Below are positions 1 through 8,888 of a stretch of 64,000 nt of DNA, one piece after another. The notes below the pieces were generated by a model. It was not told where the DNA came from and made no database searches. It saw only the letters and a list, made by a program, of their open reading frames with translations. The position numbers and the translations under genes were made by a program. The stretch is from Haloquadratum walsbyi J07HQW1 (GTDB lineage Archaea; Halobacteriota; Halobacteria; Halobacteriales; Haloferacaceae), in contig KE356560.1 of NCBI GenBank assembly GCA_000415965.1, forward strand, positions 2,229,501 to 2,293,500, read 5' to 3'. Numbering within the stretch: the stretch's first letter is position 1; each line of letters opens with the position of its first letter.

Positions 1-1588
1 CGTCCACCTCGATGGGATAACCAAACGGTTTCCTGGTGTCGTTGCGAACGATAACATCGACTTCGAGGTCAAGCAGGGGACTGTTCACGCGCTGTTAGGG
101 GAGAACGGCGCCGGGAAAACAACCCTGATGAATGTTCTCTATGGGCTGTATGAGCCCACCTCGGGACGAGTCGAAGTTGCCGGCGAAGATCGGGATTTCG
201 ACTCCCCGCGGGACGCCATTGACGCCGGCATCGGAATGATTCACCAGCACTTCATGCTCGTTGACCCGATGACAGTGGTCGAAAACATCACGCTTGGCAA
301 CGAACCGCGGAAATGGGGTGGGCTCGCAGTCGACCGGACCGCAGCCAGGGAGGCCGTGGTTGAGATCGCCGGTCGCTATGGGTTCGATATCGACCCCAAC
401 GCTCGGATTGAGGACATCTCAGTCGGCGAACAACAGCGTGTCGAAATCCTGAAAGCGCTGTACCGCGGCGCCGACACGCTGATTCTTGATGAGCCAACGG
501 CAGTGTTGACCCCTCAAGAGATCGAGGAGTTGTTCAGCGTACTCGAAGAGTTAACTGCTCAGGGAAAAACGATCATCTTCATCACGCATAAATTGGGCGA
601 GGCTATGCGGGCTGCAGACGAGATTACTGTCCTGCGGGACGGTCAGAGGGTCGACACTGTCGACGCCGGTACCACTACCCGTAATGCCCTCGCGGAGTTG
701 ATGATCGGTCGGGAGGTGCTGCTTGATATCGACCGTCCGTCGACCGAAACGGGGGGCGTGGTGGCGTCGGTTTCCGACCTGGTTGTCGATGACGACCGCG
801 GGGTTCGGGCGGTCGATACTGTCGATTTCGAGGTCTGTGCAGGTGAAATACTCGGGATTGCCGGTGTCGATGGCAACGGTCAGTCGGAACTCATCGAGGC
901 AATCACAGGCTTGCGAGCCCCAGAGACCGGTACGATCCGGTTGCTCGACGACAACGTGACAGACAACTCCCGACGCCAGCGGATTGAGGCTGGGATGGCA
1001 TATATCCCAGAAGACAGACAGGACCGGGGGGTGGTGATGGATTTTGACCTGGTAGGCAACGCACTGTTGGGCAGCCAACACTCATCGGAGTTTAGATCGA
1101 GCGGTCGGGTCAATTGGGACGAGACCAGAGAGCATGCCAAGACTATCATTAACGAGTATGACGTGCGGACGCCCGGTGCCGACACCTCCGCAGCGTCACT
1201 GTCAGGCGGGAACCAGCAGAAGTTCATCGTCGGTCGGGAGTTCGAACGCAACCCCGAGTTCGTGGTTGCGTCGAACCCGACTCGGGGTGTCGATGTAGGA
1301 TCAATCGAGTTCATCCACGAGCGGTTACTAGAGCTCCGAGAGGCAGGGGTTGCGATCCTCCTGGTCTCTTCGAAACTCAAGGAGGTTCAAGAGCTCTCCG
1401 ACCGGCTGGCGGTGATGTACGAGGGTGAGTTTATTGATCTGGTCGATCCCACGACGACGACAGAATCCGAACTTGGGTTGCTGATGGCTGGGCAGCAACC
1501 GGACGACACCGGTGGTGACGAACGCGAGGGCGAATCGGACCTGACTGAGGACCCGACTGATGTCACCACGGGCGGTGAGCGGGTGTGA
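1..1588 (+). CDS. BMP-family (nucleoside/simple sugar) ABC transporter ATP-binding protein, 5' end outside window
   Basis: The reading frame is open from base 2, so the true start lies left of the window. It encodes a double ABC ATPase of the RbsA/NupO type that energises import through two permeases at the membrane. The first domain has an intact Walker A (GENGAGKTT, bases 98-124), a VGEQQR signature and a LILDEPTA Walker B. The second has the degenerate P-loop GVDGNGQSEL, a LSGGNQQK signature and ASNPTRGVD in place of a normal Walker B, as is usual for this subfamily. Its stop overlaps the next gene by 4 nt, which indicates translational coupling. Family membership suggests a nucleoside or basic-membrane-protein (BMP) type substrate; the binding lipoprotein is probably just left of the window. 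Base composition is clearly GC-richer than the rest of the window. Confidence 0.93.
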   Translation, partial: VHLDGITKRFPGVVANDNIDFEVKQGTVHALLGENGAGKTTLMNVLYGLYEPTSGRVEVAGEDRDFDSPRDAIDAGIGMIHQHFMLVDPMTVVENITLGNEPRKWGGLAVDRTAAREAVVEIAGRYGFDIDPNARIEDISVGEQQRVEILKALYRGADTLILDEPTAVLTPQEIEELFSVLEELTAQGKTIIFITHKLGEAMRAADEITVLRDGQRVDTVDAGTTTRNALAELMIGREVLLDIDRPSTETGGVVASVSDLVVDDDRGVRAVDTVDFEVCAGEILGIAGVDGNGQSELIEAITGLRAPETGTIRLLDDNVTDNSRRQRIEAGMAYIPEDRQDRGVVMDFDLVGNALLGSQHSSEFRSSGRVNWDETREHAKTIINEYDVRTPGADTSAASLSGGNQQKFIVGREFERNPEFVVASNPTRGVDVGSIEFIHERLLELREAGVAILLVSSKLKEVQELSDRLAVMYEGEFIDLVDPTTTTESELGLLMAGQQPDDTGGDEREGESDLTEDPTDVTTGGERV

Positions 1589-2814
1589 GCGTGATCGACC
1601 ACGCCCGTCGAGTCCTTGAGCGGTTGGTGGCGGCGTCGGCGACCGAACGGATCCTAATTAGCTCGGCGGCGCTGCTGCTTTCGATCCTGCTCGGCGCCCT
1701 GCTAGTGTTAATCGCCGGTCGAATGACGACGTGCACCGTGGGCGATGCGGTCTATTACTTTGGGACTGGGTTCTGCTACAATCCAGTTTTAGTGTTCGAC
1801 CGGTTGTTCCTCGGGGCGCTCGGCGATCCATTCAGCGGCGCGTGGTCTCCGGAGGGACAGTTTTCGGTGACACTCCGTGAGACTACGCTTCTGATCTTCA
1901 CTGGGCTGTCGGTCGCCTTGGCGTTTCAAGCGGGCATCTTTAATATCGGAACGCAGGGTCAGATGGTGGTCGGCGGGCTCGCAACCGCGGTTCTTGTGCT
2001 CCAGGCCTCAAGTGTGGTTTCGGGCGTCATCGGATCTGTTCTCTTGATTCCGTTCGGAGTCGTGGTTGGCGTAGTCTCTGGCGGGCTTTATGGGTCGATT
2101 CCGGGGATTTTGAAGGCTTATGCCGACGCAAACGAGGTGATCACGACAATCATGCTCAACTTCATCGCCACCGGGGTGACGCTGTATCTCGTTAGTGGCG
2201 TGTTCAAAGACCCCGAAAGTCCAGCGAACCGGACTGTGCCATTACCCGAGTACGCCCAGTTTCCCACAGTCCTATTCGGCGGTCGCCAGGACTTCTCGCT
2301 CGTCGCGCTGGCGTGTGGGCTGCTGGCAATCGGCGGACTCTACTATCTGCTCGAATACACGGCGTTCGGCTACGATATCCAGACCAGCGGGCTCCAACCC
2401 GGCGCCGCGGAGTACGGCGGTGTCGACGCCAAACGGACCGTCGTCGCGAGTCTCACGCTCTCAGGGGCGCTTGGTGGCGTTGCTGGTTCGATGTACGTGA
2501 TGATGGTACTGGGGACATTCCAGTCAGGGCTGCCCGCATACGGCTTTGACGGAATTACTGTTTCGATCCTCGCAGGTAACAATCCTGCAGGAATTGCGTT
2601 TACAGCGCTTCTGTTCGGCATTCTTAAGAGCGGCACCACAGTTGTCCAGTTTGCGACGGATGTGCCACCACAACTCGTCGGTGTTCTCCGCGGGCTGATT
2701 ATTCTGTTCGTGGCGATGCCGGAGTTCTTCCGAATGGTGGGTCAGCGGGTTGTCGACCCTGGATCGAAACCGGTCGCAACCCATGATGGGAATGTGGAGG
2801 CAACTGATGAGTGA
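1585..2814 (+). CDS. BMP-family ABC transporter permease 1
   Basis: A 409-residue polytopic membrane protein of the BPD_transp_2 type (RbsC/NupP-like), one half of the pore of the nucleoside-type importer. It begins with a GTG overlapping the ATPase stop (GTGA). The N-terminal region has one hydrophobic helix, a polar loop containing cysteines, then dense hydrophobic segments. A conserved-looking stretch GIFNIGTQGQMVVGG is typical of this permease family, where the motif faces the ATPase or the channel. Its last codons overlap the next permease by 8 nt. Two adjacent, different permeases after one double ATPase is the standard layout of BMP transporters. Confidence 0.92.
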   Translation: MSVIDHARRVLERLVAASATERILISSAALLLSILLGALLVLIAGRMTTCTVGDAVYYFGTGFCYNPVLVFDRLFLGALGDPFSGAWSPEGQFSVTLRETTLLIFTGLSVALAFQAGIFNIGTQGQMVVGGLATAVLVLQASSVVSGVIGSVLLIPFGVVVGVVSGGLYGSIPGILKAYADANEVITTIMLNFIATGVTLYLVSGVFKDPESPANRTVPLPEYAQFPTVLFGGRQDFSLVALACGLLAIGGLYYLLEYTAFGYDIQTSGLQPGAAEYGGVDAKRTVVASLTLSGALGGVAGSMYVMMVLGTFQSGLPAYGFDGITVSILAGNNPAGIAFTALLFGILKSGTTVVQFATDVPPQLVGVLRGLIILFVAMPEFFRMVGQRVVDPGSKPVATHDGNVEATDE

Positions 2815-3928
2815 CTCCTCGTCAAAGACCACTGAAGTGGACACTAGTGGAGACCCGAAGCCGGATCAGGAAGCGACTCGCGAGAAGGGACTGCTGGCGT
2901 CGCAGTCGTCCCGCGAACTGACCGCGTGGGCGGCGGTCGGGTTAATCGCGGCGCTGCTTCTCGGCGGAACAGCGTTCCCAGACACAATTTTAGGGATCCT
3001 CGCCGATATTATCACCGACAAGGACACGTTTGCTGCGGCACTCCGACTGTCGGTCCCAATCGCATTTGCCGCGCTCGGGGGAATATTCTCGGAGAAAGCG
3101 GGTGTTATCAACATCGGCCTGGAAGGGCTGCTTATCATCTCAGCGTTCACCGCAATCTACGTCACTGATATCACTGGCGAAATCTGGGTCGGGTTCAGCG
3201 GCGGCGTGGTCGCGAGTGTGCTGCTCGCACTGCTTTTCGCGGTTGTTACAATCGAGTTCCGCGCCGACCAGATCATCGCAGGATTGGCGGTGTGGTTGAT
3301 TGCGCTGGGACTCGCCCCCTTCGCATCGCAGGTCATCTACAATAGCCCCAACACCCCGACAGTGGGGACAACCGGATCTATCAGTGTGCCGGTGCTCGCG
3401 GAGATTCCCTTTTTCGGTGCGCTGTTCTCAGCGTCGCCATCGGTGTATATGCTCCTCATCGCGGTGATAGCTTCGTGGTACGTCTTTGAGCGGACCGCGT
3501 TCGGTCGATGGATCCGGGCGAGCGGTGAGAACCCGAAGGCGCTTGACACTGCCGGGGTGAATGTCAACCGAGTCCGATACGCGGGGGTGCTCATCTCGGG
3601 CGTCCTCGCGGGGATGGGCGGGTCGGCGCTGTCGCTCGACCTTGGACAGTTCACCGGGAATGGGCCGACGATGGTCAACGGAAAGGGATTTATTGCCATC
3701 GTGGCATATTTGTTCGGGAACTACAATCCGATTGGGGCGTTCTTGGCAACGATGCTGTTCGCGGGACTTGATGCGATTCAGACGGTATTCCAACTCCAGG
3801 GGATTGGTCTGCCACAGCAACTCATCCGAGTCATCCCATTTGTAATGGTGATTGTCATTCTCGCCTTTGTTGGTCGGACGCGACTTCCTGAAGCCGCCGG
3901 CGAGCACTATGAGTCCGGCGAAAAGTAG
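2807..3928 (+). CDS. BMP-family ABC transporter permease 2
   Basis: A 373-residue membrane permease, paralogous to the preceding one (EKAGVINIGLEGLL corresponds to its NIGTQGQM motif). I chose ATG 2807 rather than the upstream in-frame codon at 2750, because it yields the compact ATGAGTGA overlap with the upstream stop and avoids a long overlap. A charged, Ser/Asp-rich N-terminus of about 40 residues precedes roughly eight to ten hydrophobic segments. With the two upstream genes it completes an importer. A nucleoside hydrolase at 44.4 kb could use such substrates, but that link is only inferred. Confidence 0.92.
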   Translation: MSDSSSKTTEVDTSGDPKPDQEATREKGLLASQSSRELTAWAAVGLIAALLLGGTAFPDTILGILADIITDKDTFAAALRLSVPIAFAALGGIFSEKAGVINIGLEGLLIISAFTAIYVTDITGEIWVGFSGGVVASVLLALLFAVVTIEFRADQIIAGLAVWLIALGLAPFASQVIYNSPNTPTVGTTGSISVPVLAEIPFFGALFSASPSVYMLLIAVIASWYVFERTAFGRWIRASGENPKALDTAGVNVNRVRYAGVLISGVLAGMGGSALSLDLGQFTGNGPTMVNGKGFIAIVAYLFGNYNPIGAFLATMLFAGLDAIQTVFQLQGIGLPQQLIRVIPFVMVIVILAFVGRTRLPEAAGEHYESGEK

Positions 3929-4735
3929 GGTCTAAGCGAGAAAGCACAACTACAACAGCACGCCCGTTAACTGGGATGGGGGATGGAGGATTTTGATTGC
4001 ATAGCAGAGACATGATGATGATCACTTCTCACAAGTCCGGTGTCGTTGGCGTCGGCGCCAGCGCCAGGACAGCCAGGAGTTACGCCGCGGACGAGAGTCT
4101 CAATGGTGCGGTCGTTAAGCCGGAGACCATTTGGGGAATCCGGTCACATCGCGTGTGATAACGGGGAAAAACTGCGGACATATTTGTTCGAATCGGCTTC
4201 GAAACCGCAGATCGCGAGTGAGTTCGCCAGCATCAGTGCTGAGTATGATCACTTCGAAATTCTGCAGGAGGGCACTGTTCTTGATATCCCCTCTATGGAA
4301 CTCGCGGTCATTAATCGGTTGGAGCTCGGGCGACTCCCGATTAGGGGCGTGGAGTTGGCGGACGCTGAATTCCACTACGACATGGTGTGGTCTAAGACGT
4401 GACACAGGCGGGCGACGGAACGGTCACCGGGACTCGTGGGAACTGACTGGGCTCGTCAAATATGTCGTCGATATCATCATTGACGACGCAGGTGCGCTGT
4501 CGGTCCTGCAAGACAAGACCGGGGTTTCGGATACTCAGTGCGATGCTAACGTGGTGTACTTGCAGTTTTGTTCGGTCTATGTGGGGTCACGGAGGTCGAA
4601 GAGTCCGTGAAGTATGACGGCACCCAATGCTCAAATTAATCGAACACACGACGGGCTATCCTTGGTGACGATTTCCGCGGACACATATCATAAACGTCAG
4701 AGTTGACTTCCAAACGAATGAAAACCGATATGATT
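3929..4735. other. gene-poor stretch with a possible decayed coding fragment
   Basis: No convincing intact gene. Between about 4150 and 4610 two overlapping plus-strand frames look protein-like in succession: one ends at 4402 after a segment reading DIPSMELAVINRLELG, the other then reads ELTGLVKYVVDIIIDDAG up to 4610. This could be one gene with a frameshift near 4400, but I recognise no family. The GC-rich character of the ABC genes fades across this stretch. Confidence 0.35.
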
Positions 4736-4737
4736 GG

Positions 4738-4815
4738 TGAACTACTTCGGGGTCGCATCAACATCGGTATCAGTATCAAAACCCTGAGGCACTCGCCTTG
4801 ATATCTGTAGATGGT
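4738..4815 (+). repeat. H-family hairpin repeat, copy 1
   Basis: Begins TGAACTACTTCGGGGTC and closes with ACCCTGAGGCACTCG, followed after about 10 nt by a CTGTA box. The stem halves pair with some G-T wobble. It shares the TGAAC lead, the stem and the CTGTA box with copies at 23352, 39758, 40022-40084 (minus), 52512 and 56287-56351 (minus). Confidence 0.7.
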
Positions 4816-5099
4816 GCTGAAAACGTGCAGAAGCTTCGTATGTGGAGAGGAAGCCGCGAACTCGACGTTGAATGAGCGCCAGTCCGCCAACAAAACATAC
4901 CATGCGTTCGGACTTCTCTCCAGTTTCACAACCTGTTCAGTTGTAAAGCTCGTTCGCTTGTGTTAGTAGTGATGTTCAATTGATTATTTCAGACAAATTT
5001 GATCAACCCTCTTCGGCATACCCGAAGTGGGCAAGAGACAACGTTTCAACGGTGGGTAGCTCAAAGATCAATAACATAAACAGCAATACGTTATGAACT

Positions 5100-5470
5100 A
5101 TCCGTCCTGCTTGGTCTGAGGGTTTCGCTGAGGGCCGGGGCTTCCTGCTTCCACGACGTTGTCAGACTGCGTCTGACAGCCCACCAGACGGAGTCTGGTG
5201 AACGCGCTTTGCAGGAACTATAGTGGTTCCCGGGAGCGCAGTCTCAACAGGTGTTTGACGAGAGCGAAGCTCTCGGTCGCACATCAGAATCGTTCTGCGA
5301 TTCTGAGGACGTGGCTCCGGAGTGTCCCACTCGTGTTGCTCGACGGGGTAATGCCGTGAGACGACGCATCTTGATGCGTTTGAACGCTACACATATCCAT
5401 CAGGTTCGTAAGGAGTGAGTCGTTTCAGACGGAACGATGAGCGAGTCGAAGCCGATAGGTCAAACGCATA
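5100..5470 (+). mobile_element. decayed IS200/IS605 (IS1341-type) element end with nested palindromes
   Basis: Contains GGGCTTCCTG followed by a short GC run and later CCGGAGTGTCCCACTC. Both tracts recur in the same relative order on the minus strand at 53310-53482, so the two are copies of one transposon-end family. Five short perfect palindromes interrupt this copy at 5160-5178, 5182-5200, 5259-5275, 5285-5305 and 5364-5379. No intact transposase frame remains. No gene is seen from here to 5598. Confidence 0.6.
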
Positions 5471-5598
5471 TGTTGCATCTAGGCTAGGTGTTCTGCGATA
5501 TAACTGCTTGCGTGGGTCTGTGGGCTGCAACAGAACAGAGGACAGAAAACAGTGTGTGAATAGATGATGACGGCGGCTTCACGCCTGCGATTAGCTAA

Positions 5599-6342
5599 TT
5601 ATTCTTCAGATTCGCCGGTACCCTCGTATTCTGCAAGAATAGGTTCGATATCACTATCACTACGTTCACGGTACCCATCCGCGTCAACAATGCCAACGCA
5701 TACCTCAGAGGCACTCAATTCCGCGTCAGTTTGTAATAACGCTCGAACGGCGACGTCAACACCATCACCAACAGTAAGATTTTGACTCCACTCTTCTTCG
5801 AGGAATGTCTGGAGTTCATCACGGCCATTGCCGATTGCCACTGCTTTCCACTCCTGTGGTGCACCGGATGGGTCCGTCTCAAAGAGTCGTGGATCTGGGT
5901 CGGATTTGCTCCCATCAACACCTGCAATAAGCAGCGCCGCTCCGAATGGACGTGTACCACCAATCTGTGTGCTTTCTTGGATCTCATCAGAAAGTGCACG
6001 CGTGAGTGCTCGAACATCCATCGGCTCACCGTAGCGAAGTCGGTTTCGCTGTGCGGCTGTTTGTGCATCATCGATGAGTTTTCGGGCGTCCGCCACGTGA
6101 CCTGCGGATGCGGCGCCGATATATTCATCAAGTTTATGTAGTTTCTCAATACTCTCAGCTTCCATTAATGAAGAGCTCGTTCGTCGTTGAGCTGCGATGA
6201 CGACCCCATCGGTCGTTCGAACACCAAGGCTTGGCGCTCCACGGTTAACTGCCTCACGCGCATACTCAACCTGATATATTCGTCCATCGGGAGAAAATAG
6301 CGACGTGCCCCGGTCATACGCCTGCTTATCATTACGGTTCAT
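5599..6342 (-). CDS. psmA: 20S proteasome alpha subunit
   Basis: A 247-residue Ntn-hydrolase-fold protein forming the outer, non-catalytic rings of the archaeal 20S proteasome, which gate substrate entry for ATP-dependent unfoldases. The N-terminus carries the alpha-subunit signature (YDRGTSLFSPDGRIYQVEYA) and the GAPSLGVRT strand. An acidic tail ends in ESEE. I start at ATG 6342; the longer frame to 6387 adds 15 residues unlike any alpha subunit. A TATTT-type box at 6367-6373 lies 25-31 nt upstream of this ATG, consistent with a leaderless transcript. The gene stands alone; no beta subunit is in the window. Confidence 0.95.
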   Translation of the reverse strand: MNRNDKQAYDRGTSLFSPDGRIYQVEYAREAVNRGAPSLGVRTTDGVVIAAQRRTSSSLMEAESIEKLHKLDEYIGAASAGHVADARKLIDDAQTAAQRNRLRYGEPMDVRALTRALSDEIQESTQIGGTRPFGAALLIAGVDGSKSDPDPRLFETDPSGAPQEWKAVAIGNGRDELQTFLEEEWSQNLTVGDGVDVAVRALLQTDAELSASEVCVGIVDADGYRERSDSDIEPILAEYEGTGESEE

Positions 6343-6366
6343 GAAATAATAGTTGCATCCGCGGAC

Positions 6367-6373
6367 AAATAAA
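6367..6373 (-). promoter_or_regulatory. TATA-like box of psmA
   Basis: TTTATTT on the minus strand, 25-31 nt upstream of ATG 6342. The spacing fits leaderless transcription and supports the chosen start. Confidence 0.5.
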
Positions 6374-6579
6374 GCCACCACCGTCACCTGATGTTACCGG
6401 AATCGGTGGTGAACCGTTCAAAATGACGCTACCCCTCAAGAGATACCACAGGCAAATACACTCAATTGCCGAACCAGAGCGCCCGGATGAGATCGAAATG
6501 TCTGTGAATCTTGCTTCTGTCGAAGAGTCTATTACTGTGCATACTGTCGGTGAGCAGGATCTCAGATAAACTCCCGAAT

Positions 6580-6730
6580 CCAATAACAGCTGTTGGGACT
6601 GTGAGTGTTGGTATTCGAAACAAAACGGAACGCACACACAGGCGTTCTAGGTCCAGATGAACTAAGTCTGCGGTGGGTTCAGAGAGAAATACTGCTTAGA
6701 GTGCCACCGATTCAGAAAGACAGGTAGCCG
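6580..6730 (+). repeat. D-family dispersed repeat, copy A (within gene-free 6388-6785)
   Basis: The stretch from CAATAACAGCTGTTGGGAC onward aligns over about 130 nt with 14641-14775, sharing CGGAACGC, a GATGAACT box and a downstream segment readable as REKYCLECHR. Shorter matches occur at 9925-10068 (minus), 10635-10745 and 23530-23660 (minus). It lies directly beyond the 3' end of the dihydrofolate reductase gene. The remainder of 6388-6579 shows nothing I can support. Confidence 0.65.
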
Positions 6731-6785
6731 ATGAAACGCTCAGCACCGATGCCGACAAAACACGATTATTCATACTTGAGAGTAA

Positions 6786-7373
6786 TCATGGTGTTCGCGT
6801 ATACGTCACAAAGTCAAATGTCTCATGATTTTCACGTGTCAACTCCTTCCATGTGGAGCTGTCCCACGACGGGAATCGTGTGTCTCCATCATATTCATCG
6901 TGTAATTCTGTCAGGCGCAACCGGTCTGCAAGGGGCAGAAATTGCTCGTACACGCCGCCGCCGCCTGCAACATAGACAGTTTCGACGCCGCGCTCATGAG
7001 CGTTTTTTGATGCTTCCCGAATCGCACTCGTGATTGAGTGCACTAAGATCACATCAGTCGGTACATCACGTGACTGTGATGAAAGAACGATACTGGTACG
7101 TCCCGGGAATGGCTCACCAAGTGCATCAATAATCGTCTCATATGTTCGACGACCGAGAATAACCGGATGACCCATGGTTCGGTGTTTGAACTGCTGAAGA
7201 TCAGCCGGAATGTGCCATGGCATCTCTCCGTCCCGACCAATGACCCCATTTGCCGCAACAGCGGCGATGAGTACAATATCAACGTCAATATCAATATCAA
7301 TATCAACATTCTCAGTGTGCTGCAGGTTCGATTCCTCCGCGGATGAACGACCATCCGAGTTGATATCACTCAT
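6786..7373 (-). CDS. folA: dihydrofolate reductase
   Basis: A 195-residue enzyme reducing dihydrofolate with NADPH, needed to recycle folate after thymidylate synthesis. The core begins around residue 33 with IVLIAAVAANGVIGRDG and MPWHIPADLQQFKH, followed by GHPVILGRRTYETI and the cofactor-binding VYVAGGGGVYEQFL. The first 30 residues are an acidic, low-complexity lead (alternating Asp and Ile) encoded by a hexanucleotide microsatellite near 7277-7310; several haloarchaeal genes here carry such stuffing. The ATG overlaps the thymidylate synthase stop by one base (TAATG), so the two are co-translated. Haloarchaea have two DHFR types, and I cannot tell which paralog this is. Confidence 0.92.
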   Translation of the reverse strand: MSDINSDGRSSAEESNLQHTENVDIDIDIDVDIVLIAAVAANGVIGRDGEMPWHIPADLQQFKHRTMGHPVILGRRTYETIIDALGEPFPGRTSIVLSSQSRDVPTDVILVHSITSAIREASKNAHERGVETVYVAGGGGVYEQFLPLADRLRLTELHDEYDGDTRFPSWDSSTWKELTRENHETFDFVTYTRTP

Positions 7374-8383
7374 TATTCAGCCACCGCAAATTGAATCGCT
7401 GGTGCAGGATCATATTCAGTGAGATGGATATTTTCAATGCCAAGATCGTCTAATGAGACATCATCAATTGCGATCTGTGGCTTCGACCGTGGAGTGCGTG
7501 CGCACTGTTTGAGTAATCCAGGAATATGATCATACCCTGATGTCTCTGCTGGCTCTGATGGTGCGGACTCAACTAGCCAAGCACGGACATCGCGATATTC
7601 GGCTGGGTCATCAACGGCTTCCAGGCGCGTTTGGAGAGATTCGAGTGTCCCTTCCTCACCGTACCATTCGCCCCGGTTGCCCATTCCACAGTAAATATGT
7701 GCATCAACGATAGAATGTGCAAACGTTCCTGGAGTGAGTTCACTCTGCTGTGCAACAACTGTCGCAAGTAAAGCGTATGCAGCAATATTGAATGGCACGC
7801 CAAGGGCAATATCACCGGATCGCTGGGTGAGATGTACGTTTAATCGATTGTCCTGAACATTGAATACAAAGGTATAATGACACGGGGGAAGTGTCGAAAC
7901 AGCAGCGTTCGCGGGGTGCCATGCTGAGACAACAATTCGTCGAGACTGTGGATTCTCTCGTAATTGCTCGATTGCGTATGCAAGCTGATCGAAAGTTCCA
8001 TCATCATTTCGCCAACGATGATCATCAACTGGCCACGCCTCACCAGGCAACTGTGAATCGGTTGATGGAACCGGGTATCGTCGCCAAAATCGACCATAAG
8101 CGGTCTCAAGTCGTCCATCCTCGTCTGCCCACGCATCCCAAATACTCGTTTCCTCACGGAGGGATTGAATATGTTCTTCACCAGAGAGATACCAGATAAA
8201 CTCAGAGAGAAGTGAGTGCCATCGAGACCCAGAAAGGTCTTTAGTCGTTAATAATGGAAATCCATCGCTCAGATCAACTGTATAATGTTGACTAAATGAA
8301 GAGATGGTATCGACACCGGTGCGATTTGGTTTGTGTTCACCGGAGCGAAGAACAGCGGTGACGAGGTCACGGTACTGATGCAT
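7373..8383 (-). CDS. thyA: thymidylate synthase
   Basis: A 336-residue folate-dependent thymidylate synthase converting dUMP to dTMP while oxidising methylene-THF to dihydrofolate. Visible family motifs are the catalytic Cys in LPPCHYTFVF, the dUMP-binding QRSGDIALGVPFNIAAY and the C-terminal IEIHLTEYDP-like segment (here IENIHLTEYDP). It is the first gene of a two-gene unit with dihydrofolate reductase, the enzyme that recycles its product. The N-terminal GEHKPNRTGVDTISSF is standard. The protein is longer than the E. coli enzyme, with inserts in the middle (EAWPVDDHRWRNDD). Confidence 0.94.
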   Translation of the reverse strand: MHQYRDLVTAVLRSGEHKPNRTGVDTISSFSQHYTVDLSDGFPLLTTKDLSGSRWHSLLSEFIWYLSGEEHIQSLREETSIWDAWADEDGRLETAYGRFWRRYPVPSTDSQLPGEAWPVDDHRWRNDDGTFDQLAYAIEQLRENPQSRRIVVSAWHPANAAVSTLPPCHYTFVFNVQDNRLNVHLTQRSGDIALGVPFNIAAYALLATVVAQQSELTPGTFAHSIVDAHIYCGMGNRGEWYGEEGTLESLQTRLEAVDDPAEYRDVRAWLVESAPSEPAETSGYDHIPGLLKQCARTPRSKPQIAIDDVSLDDLGIENIHLTEYDPAPAIQFAVAE

Positions 8384-8888
8384 GAGCTATCTCTAATTAT
8401 GGCGTTCAGTTATCTGTGTTGATTGTTGCAGAGTGTGGAGCGATTAGCTTAGTGGGTTCAAAAAACGTCGGTCCGACCCCGATCCGACCGCAAATTCGGG
8501 GTCGAATCCAATAATTTCGAGCGTGAGATGTCCCGTATTGGCGATATGACTCACACACGCCCGAATCTTCTCCGTGGCAAAGGCGCAAAGGCGTTCATAC
8601 TCGATTGTGGGAGCGAGCCAATTTACAGTCTCGTTGTTACTTTCGCTGATGGAACCATCAGTATCGTTATGATTCTACTTTGGGATACCGAGATCAGTTC
8701 AATATTTATGCCGGTTTTATCTAGGATGGCTACCTCAAAGCCTCAATCGATGATTGATATGCATCGCATCTGCGGGTGCCGGTTATACTTGGAGATGAGA
8801 GCACACCCATTCAATAGTAATTTATATTGATCGTGTTATCTGATGTTCGAACAGAAAAGCCGAAAGCATCGGCGAGTAAGGGAATGAT
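8384..8888. pseudogene. intergenic stretch with a start-less coding fragment on the minus strand
   Basis: On the minus strand from about 8685 to 8447 one frame stays open for about 75 codons, reading for example YERLCAFATEKIRACVSHIA and LEIIGFDPEFAVGS, and ends at a TAA. It is preceded by a stop and has no usable start codon. I do not recognise the family. TAATTTATATTG at 8818-8829 is a TATA-like box that could serve the MBL-fold gene downstream. Confidence 0.4.

Noticed and set aside
551-1380. Minus-strand open frames across the ABC ATPase gene
   Set aside because: They are complements of clearly coding sequence with Walker and signature motifs; GC-rich haloarchaeal genes commonly leave antisense frames open.
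4636-4929. 97-codon minus-strand frame
   Set aside because: It runs across H repeat copy 1, has unbalanced composition and no acidic bias or motif.
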